Below are positions 40,228 to 48,526 of a stretch of 64,000 nt of DNA, one piece after another. Within the stretch, counting starts at the first letter, position 1, and each line of letters begins with the position of its first letter. The position numbers and the translations under genes are program-made. The notes beneath the pieces were generated by a model. It worked only from the letters and a program-made list of their open reading frames with translations. It ran no database searches and was not told the origin of the DNA. Source of the DNA: CAWHBO01 sp963827735 (GTDB lineage: Bacteria; Patescibacteriota; Patescibacteriia; Patescibacteriales; UBA12075); NCBI GenBank assembly GCA_963827735.1, contig CAWHBO010000005.1, forward strand, positions 62,001-126,000, in the 5' to 3' direction.

Positions 40228-40312
40228 AATAATATTTCTAAATTATAATTCCTAATTTCTAATTTTTGTAGAATAAGACTTCTTAGTAATTAGAAATTAT
40301 AATTTAGGCATT
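40228..40312. repeat. AT-rich inverted repeat (aattagaaatta family) before trmD
   Basis: taaattataattcctaatttctaat on the left is complementary to attagaaattataattta on the right. Confidence 0.7.
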
Positions 40313-40325
40313 TGTTTTATTATAA

Positions 40326-40362
40326 CAAAAAGCCACTTCTTAAGATAGCTGTGGCTTTTTGT
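40326..40362 (-). terminator. Terminator between khpA and trmD
   Basis: aaaagccac/gtggctttt stem followed by T-run on minus. With it, trmD probably needs its own promoter or read-through. Confidence 0.75.
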
Positions 40363-40382
40363 CTTATGTGATTTGTTTTGAT

Positions 40383-40763
40383 TTAGATTTTCAAATCATC
40401 AACGCTGGAAGTGTCGATGTCAGGGGTTCTGTGAGATCTCTCACCTCTATCGCCTCTGTCATTGCGATCGCCTCTGTCGCTTCTTTCGCGTCTTTCGCCT
40501 CTTTGTGAACCTTCCGGTTCATTGATTTTCAAATTGACGCGGGCATTGTTTTTAGCGCCAACAATCTTGAGCAAAGTCCTGATTGCTTGTGCGGTTTGTC
40601 CACGGCGTCCGATTACATAACCCATGTCAGACGGATCAATGTCCAATGTAAGAAGGACACCTCTTTCATCAACGATCCTTTCTGTGGTTACTTTGTCGGG
40701 ATTGGCGACAACGGATTTAACGATGAATTCTAGAAACTCTTGATCTTGTGCTTTTTCAGCCAT
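40383..40763 (-). CDS. khpA: KH-domain RNA-binding protein with Arg/Asp-rich tail
   Basis: KhpA (YlqC-like) RNA-binding protein. 126 residues, about 50 more than usual. The KH core is residues 1-80 with FLEFIVKSVVANPDKV and DMGYVIGRRGQTAQAIRTLL (GxxG loop GRRG). The extra tail RGERRERSDRGDRNDRGDRG is a low-complexity charged stretch likely to add non-specific RNA binding. Located between rpsP and trmD, the common order with rimM missing. A good promoter (40872-40900) precedes it. Confidence 0.88.
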   Translation of the reverse strand: MAEKAQDQEFLEFIVKSVVANPDKVTTERIVDERGVLLTLDIDPSDMGYVIGRRGQTAQAIRTLLKIVGAKNNARVNLKINEPEGSQRGERRERSDRGDRNDRGDRGERSHRTPDIDTSSVDDLKI

Positions 40764-40871
40764 ACGTTTAGTCTTTCAAAATGATAATTCAGATTATTGG
40801 TCTTTTTTATCAATTTTAAAAAGCTTTTATTAATTAACCTACCGCCGTCTTAAGACGATTGTAGTTTTACT

Positions 40872-40900
40872 ATAGTATCACAATATTAAATATTTGTCAA
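40872..40900 (-). promoter_or_regulatory. Promoter of khpA
   Basis: Minus strand: TTGACA (40900-40895), 17-base spacer, TACTAT (40877-40872). The leader contains the palindrome cgtcttaagacg. Confidence 0.65.
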
Positions 40901-40950
40901 TTAATTATAGTTTTTATTTATAATTTATGGTGAATATTCAATATTATGGC

Positions 40951-41343
40951 CTATTTTGCAACTTCTTCAGTTTTGGATTCCGCTACTGGTGTTTCTGCCG
41001 TTTTTTCAGCTGGGACCTCTTCTGCTTTTACCTCCGGTTTTTTTACCTCTTCCGGTTTTTTCTCTTCCGCCGGCTTAGCTCCGGGTTTTGACGCTTTTAC
41101 CTTTCTCCCTTCAATGATTTTTTTATCAATGAGCAGGTTGTTTACGGTGGGGGACATTTGCGCGCCCTTAGATATCCAATATTTTATTCTTTCCTGTTCA
41201 ACTGCCAATTCCTTTGAAAAAGGATTGAATGAACCAAGGATCTCTAATGATCTGCCGAAAGGATCGCGTCCTTTTTCGGAAATGATCAAACGGTACATTG
41301 GTTTTTTCTTTTTGCCTATTCTTGATAGTCTTATGGTTAACAT
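40951..41343 (-). CDS. rpsP: Small ribosomal subunit protein bS16 with long charged tail
   Basis: 130 residues from the ATG at 41343, against about 80-90 usually. The core MLTIRLSRIGKKKKPMYRL, RDPFGRSLEILGSFNP and ISKGAQMSPTVNNLL is standard. About 45 extra residues at the C-terminus are Lys/Glu/Pro/Ala repeats (EEVKKPEVKAEEVPAEK), probably disordered on the ribosome surface. It is 115 bases from tRNA-Gly, the end of the 16S/tRNA operon on the same strand. Confidence 0.93.
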   Translation of the reverse strand: MLTIRLSRIGKKKKPMYRLIISEKGRDPFGRSLEILGSFNPFSKELAVEQERIKYWISKGAQMSPTVNNLLIDKKIIEGRKVKASKPGAKPAEEKKPEEVKKPEVKAEEVPAEKTAETPVAESKTEEVAK

Positions 41344-41461
41344 ACTCAATAATTTAGAATTAAAAATTAATAATTAAAAATTTTGATACGAGCAAGAATT
41401 ATCATAAGAAGCAATACAGCAGCGCCGATTATGAATCATTCAGTATCTTGATTTTTAACTG

Positions 41462-41534
41462 AGCGGGTAACGGGAATCGAACCCGTCTCTCCAGCTTGGA
41501 AGGCTAGCATAAAAAGCCACTATACTATACCCGC
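41462..41534 (-). tRNA. tRNA-Gly (TCC)
   Basis: 73 nt; acceptor GCGGGTA/TACCCGC, anticodon loop CTTCCAA, T-loop TTCGATT. CCA not encoded. Last tRNA of the 16S operon. Confidence 0.93.
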
Positions 41535-41543
41535 CTACGCTCG

Positions 41544-41693
41544 CTGCCGCGAGCTTCGGCGGGCAAGCCCGCTTCGTCGCTACAGAAAGGATAGATTTTT
41601 TTTACTATGTTTATTTCCCTGCCGCGAGCTTCGGCGGGCAAGCCCGCTTCGTCGCTACAGTAAGGATAGATTTTTTTGCTATGTTTATTTTTT
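41544..41693. repeat. 75-bp tandem duplication carrying the GC-rich palindrome (copies C1, C2)
   Basis: 41544-41618 and 41619-41693 match except for about four bases. Each contains cctgcc, gcgagcttc, ggcggg, caagcccgc followed by a T-rich tail (ggatagatttttttt). Located between tRNA-Pro and tRNA-Gly. Confidence 0.85.
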
Positions 41694-41741
41694 GGAAAAA
41701 GTTTTTTGTCTTCGCAAACGTTTCAAAATGCAAACCCCCAA

Positions 41742-41805
41742 GGGCTTGCCATCCGAAGCCTTGGCGAAGGATGAGCTTGCCCTCTGAAGCTTTAGCGAAA
41801 GAGGG
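41742..41805 (-). repeat. Two GC-rich palindromes in tandem (copies E, D) at the 3' end of tRNA-Pro
   Basis: Minus strand: E (41805-41774) ccctct, ttcgctaaagcttc, agaggg, caagct; then D (41773-41742) catcc, ttcgccaaggcttc, ggatgg, caagcc. E starts directly after the discriminator base of tRNA-Pro. Confidence 0.8.
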
Positions 41806-41876
41806 TCGGGGTGCTGGGAATTGAACCCAGTCGACATGCTCCCAAAGCATGCGTACTACCGGTATACGACACCCCG
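41806..41876 (-). tRNA. tRNA-Pro (TGG)
   Basis: 71 nt; acceptor CGGGGTG/CACCCCG, anticodon loop TTTGGGA, T-loop TTCAATT. After discriminator A comes CCC of the abutting palindrome rather than CCA. Confidence 0.92.
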
Positions 41877-41892
41877 CTGCTGCGCAGAAATT

Positions 41893-42008
41893 CCAAATCA
41901 CAAGATACAAATCCCAAACAAATTTCAAAATATTTTTTTGAATATTGTGATTTGAGAATTGTTTGGGATTTGTATCTTGTTTTTTTGGTGCTTCCCGCCT
42001 ATGGCGGG
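41893..42008. repeat. Inverted repeat plus hairpin in the Phe-Pro spacer
   Basis: caagatacaaatcccaaacaaatt is complementary to aattgtttgggatttgtatcttg, around a ttgaatattg centre. A cccgcc-tat-ggcggg hairpin (41994-42008) lies five bases from the tRNA-Phe 3' end. Confidence 0.75.
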
Positions 42009-42013
42009 GTTTG

Positions 42014-42085
42014 TGCCCCGGGTCAGAATTGGACTGACGACACTGCGATTTTCAGTCGCATGCTCTACCACTGAGCTACCGAGGC
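42014..42085 (-). tRNA. tRNA-Phe (GAA)
   Basis: 72 nt; acceptor GCCTCGG/CCGGGGC, anticodon loop CTGAAAA, T-loop TCCAATT (C in place of the usual second T). CCA not encoded. Confidence 0.9.
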
Positions 42086-42087
42086 GT

Positions 42088-42163
42088 TTTAATTAGTTGA
42101 TTAGTTAATTGGTTGATCTGGAAAAACTAATTAACCAATTAACTAATCAACTAATTAACTATT
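42088..42163. repeat. AT-rich inverted repeat in the fMet-Phe spacer
   Basis: aattagttgattagttaattggtt pairs with aaccaattaactaatcaactaatt, nearly perfect. Confidence 0.8.
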
Positions 42164-42166
42164 TTG

Positions 42167-42239
42167 TTGCGGGGACCGGATTCGAACCGGTGACCTCCAG
42201 GTTATGGGCCTGGCGAGCTGCCGGCTGCTCTACCCCGCG
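42167..42239 (-). tRNA. Initiator tRNA-fMet (CAT)
   Basis: 73 nt; acceptor CGCGGGG/CCCCGCA with the C1-A72 mismatch diagnostic of bacterial initiators, anticodon loop CCCATAA, T-loop TTCGAAT. The anticodon stem is CCAGG/CCTGG, so the usual three G-C pairs are reduced to A-U, G-C, G-C. Confidence 0.94.
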
Positions 42240-42244
42240 ATGAC

Positions 42245-42404
42245 TGCCCGAAGGGCAGAATGTTCAAATATACAAGATACAAATTCCAAATAAATTTCAA
42301 ATTACAACTTTCAAATTCCAAACTGTTTGGAATTTTTAGTTTTGATTATTGAATTTTGTTTGTTTTTTGTATCTTGGAATTTGGAATTTGCCGCCTGCGG
42401 CGGC
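42245..42404. repeat. Two hairpins and an inverted repeat in the Ile-fMet spacer
   Basis: ctgcccgaagggcag (42245-42259), then arms of caagatacaaattccaaa / tttgtatcttggaatttgg type, then gccgcc-tgc-ggcggc (42390-42404) four bases from the tRNA-Ile 3' end. Confidence 0.75.
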
Positions 42405-42407
42405 TTG

Positions 42408-42481
42408 TGGGCAGCGGAAGATTCGAACTTCCGACCTCGTCCTTATCAGGGACGCGCTCTAACCAACTGAGCTAGTTGCCC
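42408..42481 (-). tRNA. tRNA-Ile (GAT)
   Basis: 74 nt; acceptor GGGCAAC/GCTGCCC with one mismatch, anticodon loop CTGATAA, T-loop TTCGAAT. It follows the 16S gene, the usual place of tRNA-Ile in bacterial rRNA operons. Confidence 0.94.
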
Positions 42482-42759
42482 AAACAAAAAAGACTGGCTG
42501 AGGCCAATCCCTTTGTTTCTAAAGAAAAGAACGGCCCCATAAAAACCGTTAAGGCTTTGAGGCTAGCAAGCGCTAATTATCTTATCTATGCTTCCTTGAA
42601 AATAAACCTGCCTCACAACTCACAAATGTGAGGACTTAAATTATATCCTGAACCAGAATAAATTCTGTTCTGAATTCGCTTCGTCCTGTTTGGGGCTACC
42701 AAACAGGCTGATAGAAGTGCCGACTTGAACATGAGCAAGCCCATGTTCATGTCTCCCTA
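42482..42759 (-). other. 16S-tRNA-Ile spacer with the 3' arm of the 16S processing stem
   Basis: No gene here. 42561-42606 is complementary to the leader segment 44349-44395, so the two should pair in the precursor and bring the 16S ends together for RNase III (rnc is at 63082). Smaller hairpins (catgagcaagcccatg, ctcacaactcacaaatgtgag) lie closer to the 16S 3' end. Confidence 0.7.
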
Positions 42760-44257
<1,498 letters not shown>

Positions 44258-44603
44258 TTTTTACTTGGTTTACTATCCAAGTGAATCATTTTCGATAAAT
44301 GATATCAATGTGTATTTGAAGAAATTATGTCTTCTAAACTAATGGATTTATTTATTCAAGTTAGCATATATAGATAAATTAGCGCTTGTTAGCGCCGAAA
44401 CCTTTTGTTGCTAATTTTTTGATTGTCTTGAATCAATTGTTAATGACCGGCTCTACGGATGTGCGGGAATCTCACGCGAGATAGCCACAAACTAAAAAAC
44501 AGACCTTACTAAGTGTCTGAATTATAGTAAGAAAAACTTTTGTTTTACATTGTGAATTTTAGATAAACATAAAGTTTATACACTACAATTTGAGCGTAAT
44601 TGT
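44258..44603 (-). other. 16S leader
   Basis: About 345 bases of transcribed leader without a gene. 44349-44395 holds the 5' arm of the 16S processing stem. The segment near 44440-44490 has a gaccggctc...gagatagcc structure of unknown role. Confidence 0.65.
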
Positions 44604-44632
44604 ATATTAGATTATTTCAGGAAAAAAGTCAA
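44604..44632 (-). promoter_or_regulatory. Promoter of the 16S-tRNA operon
   Basis: Minus strand: TTGACT (44632-44627), 17-base spacer, TAATAT (44609-44604). From here to 44893 there is only AT-rich sequence with aagaataaaaag repeat words and no gene. Confidence 0.65.
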
Positions 44633-44893
44633 GGATTATGCCTGAAAAGATAAATAAGAATAAAAAGAATAAAAAATTAATTTTTTTTGTTTAAAGTTAG
44701 ATAAAAAATATTATGTAAATGTTTTTAATCAGCAGATATTTTTTTCTAATATAATTAAGAAATGCAGAAAACAAGATTTTATTATTATTTTAAAAAGGTT
44801 TTTCACAATTTATTCACATTTAAAAATAACTGAGTGTGAAAAATATTTTTAAATGCTATAATAAAATTATAATTTTGATAAATTTTGAAAATT

Positions 44894-46156
44894 ATGACTG
44901 AAGAAAAAAAATCTTTAAAATTCCCCGACGGTTTTCTTTGGGGGACGGCCACTTCCGCTTATCAAGTTGAAGGCGGTATCGTTAACGATTGGAGCGAGTG
45001 GGAAAAATCAAAGAATAGGATAAAGAAATTGGAGAAAATGAAATTTAATCAAAATGATTTTGTTTGTGATCAGGCAGTTGATTCATATGAACGTTTTGAA
45101 GAAGACCTGGATTTGTCCAAAAAACTTAACAATAACGCGGTTCGGATTGGCTTGGAGTGGGCGCGGATACAGCCGGATAAAAATCGGTGGGATGTGAGCG
45201 CGATCAATCATTATAAAGAATTGTTGGAAGGCGCCAAAAAACGCGGTTTGAAAACCGTGGTAACGCTTTGGCATTGGACCATTCCGCTTTGGGTCAGAGA
45301 TGAGAAAGGCTGGGAAAACAAGAAAACCGTAGACTATTTTTCCAAGTATGTTGAGTTGATTGTTAAGGATTTGGGCGGGCTGGTTGATTTTTGGGTGGTG
45401 CTCAATGAACCGATGATGTACACCTTCGGCGGTTATATCAGCCGCAAACATCCGCCTCAGAAGTTTTCTTTGCTTAAAGCAGAGAAGGTGATCAAGAATT
45501 TGGCGGCCGCGCATAACCGGAGCTATGGCCTGATTCACAAATATTTTTCCAATGCGCAGGTCGGTACGACCAATATGCTCAATTTTTTTGAGCCGGCGCA
45601 TGCTTGGAATCCGATTGAAGTTTTCTTGTCAAAAATGCTGGACTATTATTGGAATCAGAGAATCATCAAAAAGTTTTTAAAAAGCGATTTTTTGGGCCTA
45701 AATTACTATTTTCACGACCGTATGATTTGGTATCCGCCTTTTCGCAAGAACAAAAATGAATGGGTAAACGATAAAGGCTGGGAAATTTATCCGGAAGGAA
45801 TTTATCATGTTTTAAATTTTTTAAAGAAACACAACAAGCCGATTTTTATTTTGGAAAATGGATTGGCTGATGAGAAAGATGTTAATCGCGAGCGCTTCAT
45901 CAAAGAGCATTTGTTTTGGATTTGGAAAGCGATTGAGGGGGGAGCGGATGTGCGCGGATATTTCCATTGGTCGCTCCTGGATAATTTTGAGTGGTCGTGG
46001 GGATGGGAGCCGAAGTTCGGGCTGTACGCTGTTGATCGGAAGACGATGGCAAGGACGGCGAGGCCGAGCGCGGAGGTGTATGCGGAAATTTGTAAGACGA
46101 ACAGGTTGAATATAGAAAATTTAAATAACAAATTACAAGCACCAAATATCAAATAA
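44894..46156 (+). CDS. Beta-glycosidase, family GH1
   Basis: Cytoplasmic retaining beta-glucosidase/galactosidase-type enzyme of 420 residues. N-terminal FPDGFLWGTATSAYQVEGG is the family signature; acid/base Glu is in VVLNEPMMYT and nucleophile Glu in FILENGLAD; ends with YFHWSLLDNFEWSWGW and RKFGLYAVD-like FGLYAVD. Start at the ATG at 44894; a TTG three codons upstream is unlikely. The last 14 residues (ENLNNKLQAPNIK) are encoded by aaatatcaaat words of the following inverted repeat, so the C-terminus has been extended or replaced by repeat sequence. Confidence 0.93.
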   Translation: MTEEKKSLKFPDGFLWGTATSAYQVEGGIVNDWSEWEKSKNRIKKLEKMKFNQNDFVCDQAVDSYERFEEDLDLSKKLNNNAVRIGLEWARIQPDKNRWDVSAINHYKELLEGAKKRGLKTVVTLWHWTIPLWVRDEKGWENKKTVDYFSKYVELIVKDLGGLVDFWVVLNEPMMYTFGGYISRKHPPQKFSLLKAEKVIKNLAAAHNRSYGLIHKYFSNAQVGTTNMLNFFEPAHAWNPIEVFLSKMLDYYWNQRIIKKFLKSDFLGLNYYFHDRMIWYPPFRKNKNEWVNDKGWEIYPEGIYHVLNFLKKHNKPIFILENGLADEKDVNRERFIKEHLFWIWKAIEGGADVRGYFHWSLLDNFEWSWGWEPKFGLYAVDRKTMARTARPSAEVYAEICKTNRLNIENLNNKLQAPNIK

Positions 46157-46253
46157 TATCAAAATTCCAATTTCAAATATTAAAAAGTTTGGAATTTTGA
46201 ATTTGTGATTTTGAATTTATTTGTTATTAGTGTTTTGTAATTTGGAATTTTAA
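46113..46253. repeat. AT-rich inverted repeat overlapping the end of the GH1 gene
   Basis: aaataacaaattacaagcaccaaat and aatatcaaaattccaaattt words on the left pair with the ggaattttgaattt...gtaatttggaatttt words on the right. Confidence 0.65.
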
Positions 46254-46256
46254 CTT

Positions 46257-47222
46257 ATGTGGTTTTTAGTCGCAATCTCCGCCTACTTCATCAACGCCGG
46301 CGTTTATGTCGCTGACAAGTTTTTGTTATCCAAAAAAATTCATTCTTCCATCACTTACGTGTTTTTTGTCGGGATGTGGAGTATTTTTAATTTTGTCATT
46401 CTGATCTTTGATCCTTGGGTGCCCGGCTTCAGAGATTTTACCTTGGATATCACCGCCGGACTTTTGTTTTTGGTTACTTTGATTTTTTGGTATAAGGCCC
46501 TGCATCAAAGCGAGGCGACCAGGGTGGTGCCTGTTGTCGGAGCGATGATTCCGATCTTCAGTTTTATGCTGTCTTATGTGTTTTTGGGTGAAAGCTTGTC
46601 AGAACGGCAGTTTTTGGCATTTATTGTCCTGATCATTGGTGGAGTTTTGATATCAATCAAACATACGCGGTTTTATGCGGCGAAAGAAATCATGCAAAGC
46701 ATCCGCAGCAAATTTGGATATATTTTGGGAGGCATTCATGCGGAGTACGGAGCCGGCGAGAGATTGATCCTTAACTCCGTCATATCCGCTTTCTTTTTTG
46801 CCGCTTATTATGTTTTGATAAAATATATTTACACCAGCCAGCCGTTTATCGGCAGTTTTGTCTGGTCGCGCTTCGGTTCATTTCTTGGCGTGCTTTGCAT
46901 CCTTTTTGTTCGTGATTGGCGTAAGTCAATCAAGGAACATCAAAAAGGCGCGAAGTCGCCAAAGAACATCGGTTTCTTCCTCAGTGTCCGCTTGCTGGCC
47001 GCGGCCGCTTTCATCATGCTGAATTGGGCCATCAGCCTTGGCAATGTGGCCTTGATAAATTCTTTGCAGGGAGTACAATATGTATTCCTGATCCTGATTG
47101 TATTCTTTTTGTCCACCCGGTATCCGAAGTACTTAAAAGAAGAGCTGGGGGGAGGAGTGATGTTTCAGAAGATGATCGGGGTGGTGCTTATCAGTTTGGG
47201 GATGTATATGCTCATCACTTAA
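46257..47222 (+). CDS. EamA/DMT-family transporter
   Basis: 321 residues with ten hydrophobic helices in two EamA-like halves. Typical parts are FWYKALHQSEATRVVPVVGAMIP and ISLGNVALINSLQGVQYVFL at the ends of the halves. A longer hydrophilic loop (about 145-165) separates the halves. The substrate is unknown; relatives export metabolites or take up small molecules. A bidirectional terminator follows the stop. Confidence 0.85.
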   Translation: MWFLVAISAYFINAGVYVADKFLLSKKIHSSITYVFFVGMWSIFNFVILIFDPWVPGFRDFTLDITAGLLFLVTLIFWYKALHQSEATRVVPVVGAMIPIFSFMLSYVFLGESLSERQFLAFIVLIIGGVLISIKHTRFYAAKEIMQSIRSKFGYILGGIHAEYGAGERLILNSVISAFFFAAYYVLIKYIYTSQPFIGSFVWSRFGSFLGVLCILFVRDWRKSIKEHQKGAKSPKNIGFFLSVRLLAAAAFIMLNWAISLGNVALINSLQGVQYVFLILIVFFLSTRYPKYLKEELGGGVMFQKMIGVVLISLGMYMLIT

Positions 47223-47235
47223 TTTTTTTAAAAAA

Positions 47236-47276
47236 AAGAAAACCGGGCATCAATTTTCACGATGTCCGGTTTTTGT
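47236..47276. terminator. Bidirectional terminator
   Basis: aaaaccgg(g)catc pairs with gatgtccggtttt; T-runs on both strands between convergent genes. Confidence 0.85.
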
Positions 47277-47290
47277 TTTATTGAATATAA

Positions 47291-48382
47291 CTATTTTATT
47301 CTTCTTAAGGCGATTTTATAGCCTTTTTCTCTGGCCCAATCTATAACATCTTCTTCTGTGGCAAATTTTCCGATTTGGTAATGCACAACCACCACTTCAC
47401 CATGCTTGGTAAAAATGATTGGGTCAAGCGCCCTTCTTTCTTCTTCTAAAGCTTCAGAAAATCCTTTTTGATCAATCTCGAATGCTTTGGGAGCCGCAGC
47501 AATCAGCGGTCTATAATTGCAATTTTCCAGCTTTTCAAAAATTTCCTTAAACTCCGGAGTTTTTATCAAAAAATTTATTTTGACTTTGTTGCTTCCATCT
47601 TTTTCTATGGGCATATCTTTTTTGTCCTTAAAACAAAAACTTCGACAAAAAAATTTTATAAGAAAAGAATCAACCTCTTTGCCATATGAGAAAAAGACTG
47701 CTCCAAAAACAAAGATATAAATGAACATAACTGCTCCAAATGCTACAGCTCCAGCCATAAGTAAAGAAACATGTACAACATCTTTTGGCGTAAGCAAACT
47801 TCCATTCAACGGTAAATATTCTCCCAAAAAAGCCCAAGAAAGATACAAGGAGGCGAAACCTGCCATTAACATTAGCAAACAAAAATTTAAGCCTTTCTCT
47901 AGGTTGTTATTTCTAAAAATAAAACCTAGACATACAAAGGGCATTACCATGGATGCATACATATTGAGTGTAACCGATCCCGGTTTGAAACAGCTAAAGA
48001 TTAATAGCGGCATAAAAGCAAACATTGCCGCCACAACCGCAAAACAGTAATTCCTTAATCTTTTATTCAGGTTTATACCTGTAAAACCATCTTTGTTTAG
48101 ATTTTCAAAACGATACAGGTATTTTCTGCATAGCTCATCCCAGAAGACTGCCGGGAGTACTGTGATAATCGGAATATTTTTCCGTTGCATTTCTATAGCT
48201 ACTTTTTTTGTTTCTGACAACAGTTTTTGCTTTTTTGCCTCCTCGGGAGATGGTTGCATGTTGTCAGCCTCTTCTACAACAAAGCCATATGCCCTTTTTA
48301 CTGTTTTTGGCCTCACCTTTTCTTTTTTCACAATATCTTCTTCAATTCGCTTATTAAAATCCTCTGCTAAATTATTCCACAT
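47291..48382 (-). CDS. Unknown membrane protein with cytoplasmic ends
   Basis: 363 residues, not recognised. Residues 1-105 are hydrophilic (RIEEDIVKKEKVRPKTVKRAYG), followed by four or five membrane helices (about 110-235), then a soluble C-terminal domain of about 125 residues ending EDVIDWAREKGYKIALRRIK. A strong ribosome site (GGAGGT) precedes the ATG. Hydrophobic helices flanked by two soluble domains suggest a sensor or scaffold, but no motif supports a function. It is a single-gene unit with few repeats nearby. Confidence 0.65.
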   Translation of the reverse strand: MWNNLAEDFNKRIEEDIVKKEKVRPKTVKRAYGFVVEEADNMQPSPEEAKKQKLLSETKKVAIEMQRKNIPIITVLPAVFWDELCRKYLYRFENLNKDGFTGINLNKRLRNYCFAVVAAMFAFMPLLIFSCFKPGSVTLNMYASMVMPFVCLGFIFRNNNLEKGLNFCLLMLMAGFASLYLSWAFLGEYLPLNGSLLTPKDVVHVSLLMAGAVAFGAVMFIYIFVFGAVFFSYGKEVDSFLIKFFCRSFCFKDKKDMPIEKDGSNKVKINFLIKTPEFKEIFEKLENCNYRPLIAAAPKAFEIDQKGFSEALEEERRALDPIIFTKHGEVVVVHYQIGKFATEEDVIDWAREKGYKIALRRIK

Positions 48383-48526
48383 TTTTTACCTCCAGATTAA
48401 AAGTTGTTATTAAAAAGCTAAAAAAATTGTTATATTATAGATTAAAAAATCTTTTTTAAAGTACGAAATCTTATAAGTATGATATAATAAAAATAAGATA
48501 AAATATATTACAATTTTTTCAATGCT

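Noticed and set aside
40946..41377. Long plus-strand frame opposite rpsP
   Set aside because: It mirrors rpsP on the other strand; the bS16 motifs are unmistakable on minus.
41544..41693. Possible CRISPR array
   Set aside because: Only two 75-bp units directly adjacent, without unique spacers and without cas genes.
41611..41928. Open frame containing the peptide FAKASEGKLILRQGFGWQ
   Set aside because: It is the translation of the palindromic repeats and antisense tRNA-Pro, not a protein gene.
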